Assembly (NCBI RefSeq): GCF_003952465.1 | Contig: NZ_CP034448.1 | Location: 7,715,815 to 7,779,814 of the forward strand | Direction of reading: 5' to 3' | DNA length: 64,000 nucleotides | Source of the DNA: Mesorhizobium sp. M1B.F.Ca.ET.045.04.1.1 | GTDB taxonomy: Bacteria; Pseudomonadota; Alphaproteobacteria; Rhizobiales; Rhizobiaceae | Shown here: positions 52,362 to 61,864 of the stretch, piece after piece | How positions within the stretch are numbered: position 1 is the stretch's first letter | Layout of the letters: each line of letters starts with the position of its first letter | Program-made: the position numbers and the translations under genes | The notes under the pieces: generated by a model | What the model saw: only the letters and a program-made list of their open reading frames with translations | What the model was told of the DNA's origin: nothing | Databases searched by the model: none

Positions 52362-53330
52362 ATGACAAAGCGCGCTTTGGTGATTGGAGGCTCTGGTTTT
52401 GTCGGGGGCCATTTGGTTCCCGCACTGCTCCACGACCAATTTCACGTCAGCGTGCTAAACCGTGGGAATAAAGTCACGGTAGGCGCGGAACAATTGACGG
52501 CGGACCGTACCGACGGTGATCAGCTCTTTCAGATCTCTCAACAGGTGCCCGGGTTTGACGTCGTCATCGATACGTCTTCTTATAATCTCCAAAGCACAAA
52601 AACCGCCTGGGATGCCTTTTCTGGCGTGACACAGCGCTGGATTCACCTTAGCAGCGCGGCTGTCTACAAAGAGACACCAGGTAGATGCCCTGCCGAGGGC
52701 GACCCTATTGGTGGAGCAGCAATATGGGCGGACTATGGTTTCGAAAAGGCCGCCGCTGACGCATTTCTCACAGACCAGGCAGAACAGCTCCCGGTTACAA
52801 TTTTTCGTCCCCCTTATCTGTATGGGCCAGGCAATGACAACGACCGGGAATCGTTCATATGGGCGCGCTGCCTACAGCGGCGGCCGGTCGTAATCCCCAA
52901 AAACGGTGAAACGCGGATCCAGTTTCTGCATGCCGAGGATCTCGCTGACATTATGGTCCACGCTTCGGCGTCAGCAGCGCGCGGCGCGCAGGTATTCAAT
53001 GTCGCAAGTGAGGAACGCGTGAGTTTGAGGGAGTGGGTCAATTTAGTCGCAACTGCTGCCGGCTTCGCTGATCCCGGTATTCTCGCCAGAGATCAAGCTG
53101 ATGACTATATGCCGCGTCAGTATTTTCCATTCCGGGATTATCCCTGCTGCGTCGATGTCCAATTCCTGATGAAGAGCTTTGAATGGCGGCCGCGTCATGG
53201 CCTATTCGACGGATTTCGTCAGACATTCGAAACACAAGACATCCAACATTTGGCGAGTAAGCCTCTCGACAGCGAGACAGAGAAGACGATTCTCGCGCGG
53301 ATACAAAGCTGCGATCTAACCCACCTCTGA
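52362..53330 (+). CDS. NAD-dependent epimerase/dehydratase family protein
   Basis: 322 residues, extended-SDR Rossmann protein: GGSGFVGGHLVPALL at the N-terminus, DVVIDTSSYN, and Ser in HLSSAAVYKE. The usual YxxxK appears as YGFEKAAAD near residue 127. VTIFRPPYLYGPGN is the typical substrate-domain motif. It acts on NDP-sugars or related substrates. It stands alone with no sugar pathway genes nearby. A TTG one codon upstream (52359) is also open; ATG 52362 is preferred. Confidence 0.87.
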   Translation: MTKRALVIGGSGFVGGHLVPALLHDQFHVSVLNRGNKVTVGAEQLTADRTDGDQLFQISQQVPGFDVVIDTSSYNLQSTKTAWDAFSGVTQRWIHLSSAAVYKETPGRCPAEGDPIGGAAIWADYGFEKAAADAFLTDQAEQLPVTIFRPPYLYGPGNDNDRESFIWARCLQRRPVVIPKNGETRIQFLHAEDLADIMVHASASAARGAQVFNVASEERVSLREWVNLVATAAGFADPGILARDQADDYMPRQYFPFRDYPCCVDVQFLMKSFEWRPRHGLFDGFRQTFETQDIQHLASKPLDSETEKTILARIQSCDLTHL

Positions 53331-53497
53331 CGCTGGAATTATGGCTTGACATGCAACCTTCCAAATAGGGTTGGCGGAGGTACCTGGGCATCGGATCACC
53401 AGTGATTTGCTTGCCAAAGGCGGGTTTCAATACCACCATCACGTCGCATCTGAGCCGCGGGGAATTTGGCCGCCAGGTAAGAGCAGAGCTGAACCGT

Positions 53498-53917
53498 CTA
53501 GAGCCGGCCGAAATGACCTGAGCTCCGGAGCTTCGCCAGCAGGATGCTGGCCGTTCCGCGGCAGTCAACCCTCGCTTGCTCACTTAGCGGAGACGCATTC
53601 CAGGCAGCCAATTCTGCCACCAAAGGGGTGGTGTCTCCGTTTATCGACGCGCATCTGAGTTGTCCGTTCCTCCCCATCACGATTATTGCTGTGCTGGTCA
53701 CGCCATATCCGATCGCAGCCATCCGCTCGACGCAGGTATCGCCGTCGATGCGAACATCGAACAGAACCGACCCTGCGGTTTTTTCCGCGGCGTCAGCTAC
53801 ACGATCACCGAACGGTCGATTGAGGCCGCCCTCGATGTTGCCGAGTGACTGCTCAAACAACGCCAATTCAACATGCTCCGCCACCATGGCTGCGAGAGTG
53901 CGCGCCGGCCGGCGCAA
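53498..53917 (-). CDS. hypothetical protein, 139 aa (uncertain)
   Basis: The - strand frame encodes VAEHVELALFEQSLGNIEGG, then GDTCVERMAAIGYG and TAIIVMGRNGQLRCASINGD, which reads as a plausible small protein. The opposite strand at 53544-54023 is also open and neither has recognised homology. No ribosome site is obvious. The rest of 53331-54072 appears non-coding; it contains one perfect TTATCCACA (53939-53947) with no partner. Confidence 0.35.
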   Translation of the reverse strand: MRRPARTLAAMVAEHVELALFEQSLGNIEGGLNRPFGDRVADAAEKTAGSVLFDVRIDGDTCVERMAAIGYGVTSTAIIVMGRNGQLRCASINGDTTPLVAELAAWNASPLSEQARVDCRGTASILLAKLRSSGHFGRL

Positions 53918-54072
53918 TCGGCAAGACGCCAGCGCTGATTATCCACACGCCAGGCATTCATGCGCCAACGGAGGCCGCCGTTCTGGTCAGGCACATTTTT
54001 CGCACGTCGGAGAGACCTTGTAGGATTAGCTACTACTCATATGCTATAGGCAATTGGTGAGGGGCCAGTTCC

Positions 54073-54474
54073 ATGAAGCAGTTGCTAAGACACATCGCAT
54101 TGGCGTGGCTTGTGCTGCCTGGCGATGCAGACGCCCATGATTGGTATACGGGCAAGACTGATCCCGTTCTTCACTATAACTGCTGCGGAAACAAGGATTG
54201 CCACCCGATCGATTCCAACGACGTCAGGATGGCTAAAGACGGCTATTTCGTCAGGCTGCCGCGCCCCGCTTACTTGAATGGGCCCCAGGAAGCAGAGTGG
54301 TTTATCCCCAGAGAACGTGTCCAGACCTCGCCTGATGATCGATACCATATCTGCGAGCGTCTGATGACGTTTTATCGAACGATCACTCCCCATATGCAGT
54401 TCGAGGCCTATCACAGATTCAGGTGGACGTGCTTCTTCGCGCCGATGGGCACTGGTTCAATCCAATCGGAATGA
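54073..54474 (+). CDS. small exported cysteine-containing protein
   Basis: 133 residues from ATG 54073. An N-terminal signal peptide (about 1-21, ending GDADA) is followed by HDWYTGKTDPVLHYNCCGNK and DCHPI. The HxWY...CC...DC arrangement is recurrent in small rhizobial periplasmic proteins of unknown function. WFIPRERVQTSPDDRYHIC follows, so four or more Cys may form disulphides or bind metal. The function is unknown. The 54475-55089 gap after it shows only broken Arg/Ser-rich frames. Confidence 0.65.
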   Translation: MKQLLRHIALAWLVLPGDADAHDWYTGKTDPVLHYNCCGNKDCHPIDSNDVRMAKDGYFVRLPRPAYLNGPQEAEWFIPRERVQTSPDDRYHICERLMTFYRTITPHMQFEAYHRFRWTCFFAPMGTGSIQSE

Positions 54475-55089
54475 GATCTACTTCCAGCTTTTGATCCACT
54501 ACCAATCGCTCGGATGCGGATCTACCGTCGCTGCCTTCGGGCGCGTGCAGGCGTGGCTGCAGCGCAAAAAGCACCCTCGTACGCCTCTTTCTGAGTCGCG
54601 TCAGCCTCCGTTCCGAAGGAACGGCCAGTAGGCGGTTGAACGACCAGATCTCCAAAACCTGCTGGATGGAATTTCCAGGAAACGTTGGCCGGCTTGGCGG
54701 CGGATGCAGCACAGCCGTCATTCCATGCCGCACGGCTACTCGTTTTCCCCAGCACGATCGCCGGGAGCGTGCCGCCGCGTCGCCACCATGTGGTCTGCCC
54801 GCCGAAGAACAACAAAGAGAGGCCGGGCCGCGTAACGGCCTCCTGATCAGATCCGATCTGCTCGCACGCTTATGCCAATCACGCTGAACATGTGCCTGCG
54901 TAAAGTGTCAAATTGGTTGAGCGGCAGGGGCCAACCCGATGCTTCCGGTCAGCATCGAATGACCCCATCATAGCCGACGTTCCGCAAACTCCATCCGATT
55001 GTCGGCTTCTTTTTGAAATCTGCTCCCTCTCTTAATTCGGCTAAGTCGATAGAGTTTGGTGATACAGACCGTTATGAAGGGGCCGGCAA

Positions 55090-55647
55090 ATGTCGAGCAA
55101 GTTCGTGTTAGGAATATCGGGTAATCTTACTCGCCCTTCAAAGACAAGGGGGTTTGTTGACCACATAGTCGGACAAGTAGCGAAGAAGATTGGCGCGTCC
55201 TCAGCTACTTTCGACATCCAGGATTTAGGCCCTTCCTTTGCGCACTCCAAGCGGCTTGGCGACCTTGACCCTTCGGCCCGAAACATCGTCGAGCAATTGT
55301 TGAGCGCCGCTGTCCTGGTGGTCGGCTCGCCGACGTTCAAAGGCAGCTACACTGGACTGTTCAAGCATTTCTTCGATCTGCTGGAGCCACCCTCGCTTAA
55401 AGGAAAGCCAATTATCCTTGCGGCGACTGGCGGCGGAGAACGTCATTCCCTCGTCGTGGAACATCAGCTTCGGCCGCTCTTCGGCTTCTTCGAGGCATTG
55501 ACCATCCCGACAGGCATCTACGCCTCCGACCGGGACTTCGCCGATGGCGTCATCATATCCGAAGCCATCCGCAACCGCACGGAACAAGCCATATTCGAAG
55601 CGTGTCGGCTGGTCGCAGAGACGGGCAACGTCAGCCTGGCCGCCTAG
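55090..55647 (+). CDS. NADPH-dependent FMN reductase (MsuE/SsuE type)
   Basis: 185 residues, flavodoxin-like: GISGNLTRPSKTRGFVDHIV binds the FMN phosphate, and GSPTFKGSYTGLFKHFFDLL is the characteristic MsuE/SsuE signature. It supplies reduced FMN to a partner monooxygenase, here encoded 130 bases downstream. It has one Met (the start) and one Cys only. As first gene of the operon it probably follows a promoter in the 54475-55089 gap. Confidence 0.9.
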   Translation: MSSKFVLGISGNLTRPSKTRGFVDHIVGQVAKKIGASSATFDIQDLGPSFAHSKRLGDLDPSARNIVEQLLSAAVLVVGSPTFKGSYTGLFKHFFDLLEPPSLKGKPIILAATGGGERHSLVVEHQLRPLFGFFEALTIPTGIYASDRDFADGVIISEAIRNRTEQAIFEACRLVAETGNVSLAA

Positions 55648-55777
55648 GCATTGTTCGGCCGAAAAGGACGGCGCCGGCAACTTGTCAGCCACGCCGCCGA
55701 ATCCGCGCCGATCGTCCGCTCCGGTAAAGCGCCGTGCTCCTCGTGAATTGTCATCGTTGCTGAAAAGGAGACTGAAG

Positions 55778-57139
55778 GTGAGCAAGGTTGGGAAGCTGCG
55801 GCTTGGCGCCTTTATGTATCCAGCTGGCCACCATGTGGCGGCATGGCGCCACCCGGGCACCGCTGCGGATGCGACGACGAACCTCAGACAGCGCATCGCA
55901 TTTGCCAAGGCGGCAGAACGCGCGAAGTTCGACCTGATCTTCCTGGCGGATGGGGTCGCGGCCCATACGGATGATCTCAAATCCCTCTCCCGGACCGACG
56001 AATGGGCCGTCGGCTTCGAGCCTCTGACGCTCCTGTCGGCGCTTGCCGTGGTAACGGAGCGCATCGGTCTGGTGGCAACAGCCTCCACCACATTCAATGA
56101 GCCGTTCAACCTGGCCCGCAAATTCGCCTCGCTCGATCAGATCAGCGCCGGCAGGGCCGGCTGGAACCTCGTGACCTCGTCCAATCCGCTCGAATTGGAG
56201 AATTTTGGCAATATCAGCCAGTTCGCGCATCAGGACCGCTACGCACGGGCGGAAGAATTCGCTGATGTCGTGCTCGGCCTATGGAACAGCTGGGAGGATG
56301 ACGCCTTCCTGCGCGACAAGGATAGCGGCCTCTTCTTCGACCGGGATAAACTGCATATCCTGGGGTACCGCGGACGGCATTTCCGGGTGCGCGGACCGCT
56401 GACGGTCTCGCGCTCGCCGCAGGGTCATCCGGTCGTCGTCCAGGCCGGCTCTTCCGAGGCGGGCAAGGAGTTGGCGGCCCGCACCGCGGAGGTCGTCTTC
56501 ACCGCCCAGCGGACGCTCCCGGAGGCGCAGAGCTTCTATGCCGACCTCAAGGGACGGCTTGAGAAGTATGGCCGCCATCCCGATGATTTAAAGATCATGC
56601 CGGGCGTCTTTCCAGTGGTCGGGCGAAGCGAAGCCGAGGCCCGCGAAAAATTCGAGCAGATCCAGTCGCTGATCCATCCCGACGTCGGGCTGGAGCTGCT
56701 GTCGAATCTCTCCGGTGGTGTCGATCTTTCCGCCTATCCGCTCGACGGGCCGCTGCCGGACCTGAGCGAGACGGAGCGCGGCAAGAGCCGCCAGCAATTG
56801 ATCATCGATCTCGCGCGGCGAGAAAATCTCACCATCCGTCAGCTCTACGAGACTATTGCCGGGGCGCGCGGTCATTGGCAGCTCGTCGGGACGGCCGAGA
56901 CCATCGCGAACGAACTCGAAGAGCGCTTTAACAAGGGCGGCGCCGACGGCTTCAACATCATGCCGCCGACCGTGCCCGGCGGGCTCGACGATTTCATTGA
57001 GCTGGTCATCCCGGAGCTGCGCCGGCGCGGCCTGTTCCGCACCGAATATGAGGGCTGCACCCTTCGCGAGAACCTCGGGCTGAAGCACCCCGCTCATCGG
57101 GCCCCTCACCGCGAGCCCGGCAGCCAGGCGGCCGAATAA
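55778..57139 (+). CDS. FMNH2-dependent monooxygenase of the NtaA/SnaA/DszA family
   Basis: 453 residues from GTG 55778, with AAGGAG seven bases upstream; longer open frames lack such a site. A luciferase-like TIM barrel has KLRLGAFMYPAGHHVAAWRH at the start, TASTTFNEPFNLARKFASLD, and GWNLVTSSNPLELENFG, the family hallmark. Relatives oxidise nitrilotriacetate, dibenzothiophene sulfone, dimethyl sulfide or related compounds. Together with the upstream FMN reductase, a TauD homologue and a sulfonate-type ABC transporter, desulfurisation of an organosulfur compound is the likely role. Confidence 0.9.
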   Translation: MSKVGKLRLGAFMYPAGHHVAAWRHPGTAADATTNLRQRIAFAKAAERAKFDLIFLADGVAAHTDDLKSLSRTDEWAVGFEPLTLLSALAVVTERIGLVATASTTFNEPFNLARKFASLDQISAGRAGWNLVTSSNPLELENFGNISQFAHQDRYARAEEFADVVLGLWNSWEDDAFLRDKDSGLFFDRDKLHILGYRGRHFRVRGPLTVSRSPQGHPVVVQAGSSEAGKELAARTAEVVFTAQRTLPEAQSFYADLKGRLEKYGRHPDDLKIMPGVFPVVGRSEAEAREKFEQIQSLIHPDVGLELLSNLSGGVDLSAYPLDGPLPDLSETERGKSRQQLIIDLARRENLTIRQLYETIAGARGHWQLVGTAETIANELEERFNKGGADGFNIMPPTVPGGLDDFIELVIPELRRRGLFRTEYEGCTLRENLGLKHPAHRAPHREPGSQAAE

Positions 57140-57209
57140 CCGAAGTCCCGATCAACCAACCGGCAAAGGGCCGAGCCACGCCGGCGGCCCAACCAAGGAG
57201 CAGTCCCTC

Positions 57210-58139
57210 ATGACCACATCAACCCAACCTCGCCCTACCTTATCCGCGCTTACGATCAAACCGGTCGCTGCGCGGATTGGCGCCGAGATCGCCGACATCA
57301 AGCTCTCGGGCGACCTTTCCGTCGAGGCGATAGCAGCCATCAATGCAGCCCTGCTGCAGCACAAGGTGATCTTCTTTCGCGACCAGGATCAGCTCACCGA
57401 TACCGAGCAGGAGCGTTTTTCCAAGCGCCTCGGCAATCTTGTTCCACATCCAACCGAGCATGTACGCAATGGCACGACCTCGATCCTTGAACTTGACTCG
57501 TCGCGCGGTGGCCGCGCCGATGCCTGGCACACAGACGTTACCTTCGTCGATGCCTATCCCAAAATCTCGATCCTGCGCGGTGTGACTATTCCCGAGGTCG
57601 GCGGTGATACGGTTTGGTCCAACACAGTGGCCGCCTACGACAGCCTGCCACCGGCACTCAAGGCGACCGCCGAACAGCTGTGGGCAACCCACAGCAATGC
57701 CTATGACTATGCCGCACAGCGCCCGCATGCGAGCGAGGCCGATCGCCGCCACTATGAAGAGGTCTTTGCTTCCACCGTCTACGAGACCGACCATCCCGTG
57801 GTGCGCGTCCATCCGGAAACCGGCGAGCGCTCACTCATACTCGGCTCCTTCGTGCAGCGTTTCGTCGGCTATTCGAAGAGCGATTCCGAGCAGCTCTACG
57901 CCCTCCTCCAGTCTCATGTCCTGCGCATCGAAAACACGGTGCGCTGGCGCTGGCGAGCGAACGACGTCGCCATTTGGGACAACCGTGCCACCCAGCATTA
58001 CGCCGTCAATGACTATGGCGACAGGGCCCGTGTCGTACGCCGCACCACTCTCGACGGCGACGTACCGGTGAGCGTCGATGGCCGCCACAGCGTCACCCGT
58101 AAGAAGCTAGTTCGCGACGCCTTCACCCGCGCCGCCTGA
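57210..58139 (+). CDS. TauD/TfdA-family 2-oxoglutarate-dependent dioxygenase
   Basis: 309 residues. The Fe(II) facial triad is H107 and D109 (WHTDVTF) and H263 (NRATQHYAVNDYG); the 2-oxoglutarate-binding Arg lies just after (R274 or R277). Homologues release sulfite or sulfate from taurine, alkylsulfonates or alkylsulfates (TauD, AtsK). AGGAGCAG precedes the ATG. The protein contains no Cys and no Met beyond the initiator, fitting synthesis during sulfur starvation. Taurine against alkylsulfate specificity cannot be set from sequence alone. Confidence 0.92.
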   Translation: MTTSTQPRPTLSALTIKPVAARIGAEIADIKLSGDLSVEAIAAINAALLQHKVIFFRDQDQLTDTEQERFSKRLGNLVPHPTEHVRNGTTSILELDSSRGGRADAWHTDVTFVDAYPKISILRGVTIPEVGGDTVWSNTVAAYDSLPPALKATAEQLWATHSNAYDYAAQRPHASEADRRHYEEVFASTVYETDHPVVRVHPETGERSLILGSFVQRFVGYSKSDSEQLYALLQSHVLRIENTVRWRWRANDVAIWDNRATQHYAVNDYGDRARVVRRTTLDGDVPVSVDGRHSVTRKKLVRDAFTRAA

Positions 58140-58167
58140 CCCTCCCCTCCAGCCAGGATCCTCACTC

Positions 58168-59259
58168 ATGAAAATCGCGCATATCGCAGCCCTGATCGGC
58201 GGCCTTCTCGCCACCGGTCCCGCGTCGGCCGAGACCCTCATCCGCATCGGTTATCCCGGAACTGGCATCGACGACCGGCCCTATGCCTATGGCGACTATA
58301 TCGCGGTGGCCAATGTGCAGAAGCTTGTCGAGGCCGAGTTCAAGGACGTGCCCGACACAAAGATCACATGGACGTTCTTCCGCGGCGCCGGCCCGGCTCT
58401 CAACGAGTCGCTCGCCGCCGGCCAACTTGATTTCGCTGCCGGCCTCGGCGATCTGCCTTCGATCGTCGGCCGCTCGCGCGGCCTGCAGACGAAATATCTG
58501 GCGTCGGCCGGAAGCCATGATGCGCTTTATCTCGCCGTACCCCCGGATTCGCAGCTCAAGACGGTGGAGGACCTGAAGGGCCATAAGGTGGCGCAGTTCC
58601 GCGGCACCAATTTGCAGATCGCCACCGACCGCGTTCTCGAAAAGCACGGCCTCGCCGAAAAAGATATCCGCTTCGTCAGTCTCGACTCGAATTCCGCCAC
58701 GGCCGCGCTCATCTCGGGCAATGTCGAGGCTTCCTTCGGCGGCTCGGAATATCTGGACCTCGCCAAACGCGGCGCGGTCAAGATCATCTACTCGACCAAG
58801 AACGACGACCCGACCCTCGGGCGCAACGCGGGACTCCTCGTCACCGCGGAGTTCGAGAAGGCCCACCCAGAGTTCACCGCCAAGGTCGTGCGCGCCTTTG
58901 TCAAGGGCGCGCGCTTCGGCTCGGATGAGGCTAATCGCCAGGCAGTCTTCGAGCTCTGGTCGAAAGCTGGCCTGCCGGTCGAAAGCTTCGAGGCCGATTT
59001 CAAAGACGAGCGCCTGGCCCACCGCCTGTCGCCTGTCGTCGATGACTTCATTATCGCGCGCTACAAAGATCAGGCCGCGCGCGCCAAAGCCTACGGCCTG
59101 ATCAAGAAGGACGTCGACATCGACAGCTGGTTCGAGACCAAGTACCTCAAGCAGGCCCTGGTAGACCTGAAGCTCGAGAACTACTGGTCCACCTTCGACG
59201 CGAAAGGCCAGAAAGCGACCGAGGGCGAAGTCGAACACACCAAAGCGGCGAGCAACTAA
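58168..59259 (+). CDS. SsuA-like periplasmic binding protein for an organosulfur compound
   Basis: 363 residues. Signal peptide of about 21 residues (ATGPASA), then an NMT1/SsuA-type fold: TLIRIGYPGTGIDDRP, LNESLAAGQLDFAAGLGDLP and DLKGHKVAQFRGTNLQ. It delivers substrate to the two permeases encoded next. I count no Cys and only the initiator Met across all 363 residues, extreme for a protein of this size. It lies 28 bases after the dioxygenase gene and 1 base before the permease. Confidence 0.9.
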   Translation: MKIAHIAALIGGLLATGPASAETLIRIGYPGTGIDDRPYAYGDYIAVANVQKLVEAEFKDVPDTKITWTFFRGAGPALNESLAAGQLDFAAGLGDLPSIVGRSRGLQTKYLASAGSHDALYLAVPPDSQLKTVEDLKGHKVAQFRGTNLQIATDRVLEKHGLAEKDIRFVSLDSNSATAALISGNVEASFGGSEYLDLAKRGAVKIIYSTKNDDPTLGRNAGLLVTAEFEKAHPEFTAKVVRAFVKGARFGSDEANRQAVFELWSKAGLPVESFEADFKDERLAHRLSPVVDDFIIARYKDQAARAKAYGLIKKDVDIDSWFETKYLKQALVDLKLENYWSTFDAKGQKATEGEVEHTKAASN

Positions 59260-59260
59260 G

Positions 59261-60103
59261 ATGAGCGGCGGCCAAGCCGCGGCCCAGACCGGCCATGGGG
59301 ACAGCACCGCCGGTGCTGCCCCCACTCGCCGGCGCATTCTCCCGGCCGCCGGCATCCTGGTTCTCGGCCTCGTGGTGCCGCTAGGGCTTCTGACGGTTTG
59401 GACCGTCGCCGCTCTCCTGGGCCAATTGCCGGAGCAGATCCTGCCGCCGCCCTGGGTCGTGCTCGACACTTTGTTGGATGGCATCCAGGACGGCTCGCTG
59501 CTTTCCAGCACGGTCACCAGCCTTGAGCGCGTTGCGGAGGGATTTGCTGCGGGTGCGCTGGCGGGCCTGGTGTTCGGCACCGCGGTTGGCGTGTCAAAGA
59601 CCCTTCGCGACTTCGTCGATCCGCTGTTCCTGGCCCTCAGCCAGGTCCCGACCCTCGGCTGGATGCCGATCATCATCCTGATAGTCGGGATCGACGAAGG
59701 CCTGAAGATCATCGTCATCGGCTGGTCAGCCTTCATTCCAGTCGTACTGAACACCTGCCAAGGCGTGCGCGACGTTCCGGAAGCCTATGTGGAGCTTGGC
59801 CGCGTCCTTTCGTTCAGCCGCTGGTCGAAACTTACGATGATCGTGCTGCCTTCCGCCGTGCCGTCAATCTTCACCGGGCTGCGCGAAGGCCTTGCAAACG
59901 GCTGGCAGACCCTGGTTGCGGTAGAGCTCATCGCATCGTTCGAAGGACTCGGATACCTGATGGCCTATGGCCGTCAGCTCTTTCAATTGGAACTCGTTCT
60001 TTCGGCCATGATCGCCGTCGGCCTCATAGGATTGGTGATCCATGGCCTGCTCACGCTTGCCGAAAACCATCTGCAACGCTGGCGTCCGGAGACCCCACGA
60101 TGA
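59261..60103 (+). CDS. SsuC/TauC-like ABC transporter permease 1
   Basis: 280 residues, about six membrane helices. The BPD_transp_1 EAA loop is visible as EAYVELGRVLSFSRWSKLTM, then GLREGLANGWQTLVAVELI. It follows the binding-protein gene by one base and overlaps the second permease by four. Two different permeases suggest a heterodimeric channel, where classical SsuC uses one. Confidence 0.9.
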   Translation: MSGGQAAAQTGHGDSTAGAAPTRRRILPAAGILVLGLVVPLGLLTVWTVAALLGQLPEQILPPPWVVLDTLLDGIQDGSLLSSTVTSLERVAEGFAAGALAGLVFGTAVGVSKTLRDFVDPLFLALSQVPTLGWMPIIILIVGIDEGLKIIVIGWSAFIPVVLNTCQGVRDVPEAYVELGRVLSFSRWSKLTMIVLPSAVPSIFTGLREGLANGWQTLVAVELIASFEGLGYLMAYGRQLFQLELVLSAMIAVGLIGLVIHGLLTLAENHLQRWRPETPR

Positions 60104-60924
60104 GCCTGATCACGATTATGGGTCTGGAGCGGCTGTCGCAGGGCGTTCCTATCGCCCCGCCGCCCTTCCGCTTTATCGGCCGACATCTGCGACCGCTTGT
60201 CTTACCGATTACGCTGCTCGCGATTTGGGAGTTGCTCGCGCACGCCGGCCTTGCTGACTCGCGTTTTGTGCCGCCGCTCGAAGCGGTGGTGGCCCGTGGC
60301 ATTGCAGAGTTTGGCGACGGCGGCCTTGGCTTCAATCTACTGGCGAGCCTGGAGCGCGACCTGATTGGTTTTGCCTGTGGCAGTGTGGCCGGGATCACGC
60401 TTGGTTTGGCGATCGGGTTTTCCCGCATCATTGAACGCCTGCTCGGGCCGGTGCTGCTGGTACACCGTCAGATCGCCCTGTTCGCTTGGGTTCCCCTCAT
60501 CTCGATGTGGTTCGGCGGCGGCGAGGCCGGCAAGGTCGTCTTCATCGCGCTCGCGGCGTTTCAGCCGGCCCTGATCAACACCTGGCAGGGAGTGTCCGGC
60601 ATTCCGCGGAGCTATCGCGAGCTTGCCGACGTCCTGACCTTCGGCTGGTTCGACTTTGCCTGGATCATCGCCATCCCGGGTGCGCTGCCGCAAATCTTCA
60701 CGGGCCTGCATTCGGCGCTGATTTACGCCTGGACCGCTACGGTGGGCGCCGAGCTTCTGCTCAACATCGCACCCGGTCTCGGGGGGCGCATGAACGAGGC
60801 CCAGCACCTGTTCCACATGGATCTACTGCTGCTGTGCATTCTGCTGCTCGGTGGCGTCGGCGTGGTCTTCAATGTCGTCGCCGGCGCCCTGGAGCATCGC
60901 CTTCTGCGCTGGAGAATCCCATGA
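60100..60924 (+). CDS. SsuC/TauC-like ABC transporter permease 2
   Basis: 274 residues, about six membrane helices. Its EAA loop reads RSYRELADVLTFGWFDFAWI, then GLHSALIYAWTATVGAELL. It is homologous to permease 1 and probably pairs with it. ATGA overlaps at both ends with permease 1 and the ATPase gene. Confidence 0.9.
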   Translation: MSLITIMGLERLSQGVPIAPPPFRFIGRHLRPLVLPITLLAIWELLAHAGLADSRFVPPLEAVVARGIAEFGDGGLGFNLLASLERDLIGFACGSVAGITLGLAIGFSRIIERLLGPVLLVHRQIALFAWVPLISMWFGGGEAGKVVFIALAAFQPALINTWQGVSGIPRSYRELADVLTFGWFDFAWIIAIPGALPQIFTGLHSALIYAWTATVGAELLLNIAPGLGGRMNEAQHLFHMDLLLLCILLLGGVGVVFNVVAGALEHRLLRWRIP

Positions 60925-61751
60925 GCGACCCTGTCGCCACGTCCGAGCGGGAACGTCGCCAAAGCCACGCTTTGGAGATTGCTGACGTCAGCAAGAGGTT
61001 CAGGGTCGCCGGCCGGCAGGTCCAGGCCCTGTCGCATGTCCATCTTGCAGTCGGCGAGGGCGAGTTCGTCAGCATCGTGGGATCGTCGGGGTGCGGCAAA
61101 TCCACTTTGCTGCGGCTGGTCCTCGGCCTCGACACTGATTATGACGGCGAGATCCGGGTCGACGGGCAGAGGGTGGAACGGCCGGGTCTCGATCGCTCGA
61201 TCGTTTTTCAGGAGCACAGGCTTTTGCCCTGGCTCAATGTCGAGGCCAATGTGGCTGCGGCGCTGCGCCAAAGCGGGTTGGCTGCGGCTGAGCGGGGCCA
61301 ACTCGTTCGCGACCATCTGCATCTCGTCGGCCTCGAGCAATTTGCCAAAGCCTATCCTGCCCAATTGTCCGGCGGCATGGCGCAGCGTGTGGCGATCGCC
61401 CGGGCGCTTGTCACCAAGCCGCGCTTTCTGCTGCTCGACGAGCCCTTCGGGGCCCTCGACGCTCTGACCCGGCTGCGCCTGCAGGACGAACTTCAAAGAA
61501 TCGTCCGGAACGAGGGCACGACCGCCGTGCTCGTCACGCACGACGTCGATGAAGCAGTCTACCTTGGAGATCGGATCGTCGTCATGCATCCCCATCCCGG
61601 GCGGATCGCCACGATCCTACCCGTCACCGACGCAGTCTCCCGCGACCGCTCCGATCCGAATTTCATTGGCCTTCGCGACGAGGTGTTGTCCCGCCTCGGC
61701 GTGTCGCGAACCGGAGACGATGCAGCCGCCGAAGTTCGCCGCAGCGTCTGA
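60921..61751 (+). CDS. SsuB/TauB-like ABC transporter ATP-binding protein
   Basis: 276 residues from ATG 60921; the much longer open frame upstream is a shadow of the permease gene. Walker A GSSGCGKST (about residue 53), Q-loop FQEHRLLPWL, signature LSGGMAQRVAIARAL, Walker B FLLLDEPFGALD, and switch His in LVTHDVDEA. Last gene of the operon. 61752-61864 after it is non-coding and separates it from the convergent cbbR. Confidence 0.92.
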   Translation: MSDPVATSERERRQSHALEIADVSKRFRVAGRQVQALSHVHLAVGEGEFVSIVGSSGCGKSTLLRLVLGLDTDYDGEIRVDGQRVERPGLDRSIVFQEHRLLPWLNVEANVAAALRQSGLAAAERGQLVRDHLHLVGLEQFAKAYPAQLSGGMAQRVAIARALVTKPRFLLLDEPFGALDALTRLRLQDELQRIVRNEGTTAVLVTHDVDEAVYLGDRIVVMHPHPGRIATILPVTDAVSRDRSDPNFIGLRDEVLSRLGVSRTGDDAAAEVRRSV

Positions 61752-61864
61752 CAGCCGGCACCTCTCAAAGCGGCTCTCAGAGTCGCAGTCCTAGCCAGCA
61801 ACGGAAAAGACGAAGTCGACCAGCAGGAGCTCCTCGCCTCGAAGATGCGATTTTGCGGAGAGCC

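Noticed and set aside
54522..54815. 97-codon - strand frame in the gap before the organosulfur operon
   Set aside because: Ala/Arg-rich, no ribosome site, no recognisable domain; possible decayed fragment but not supportable as a gene.
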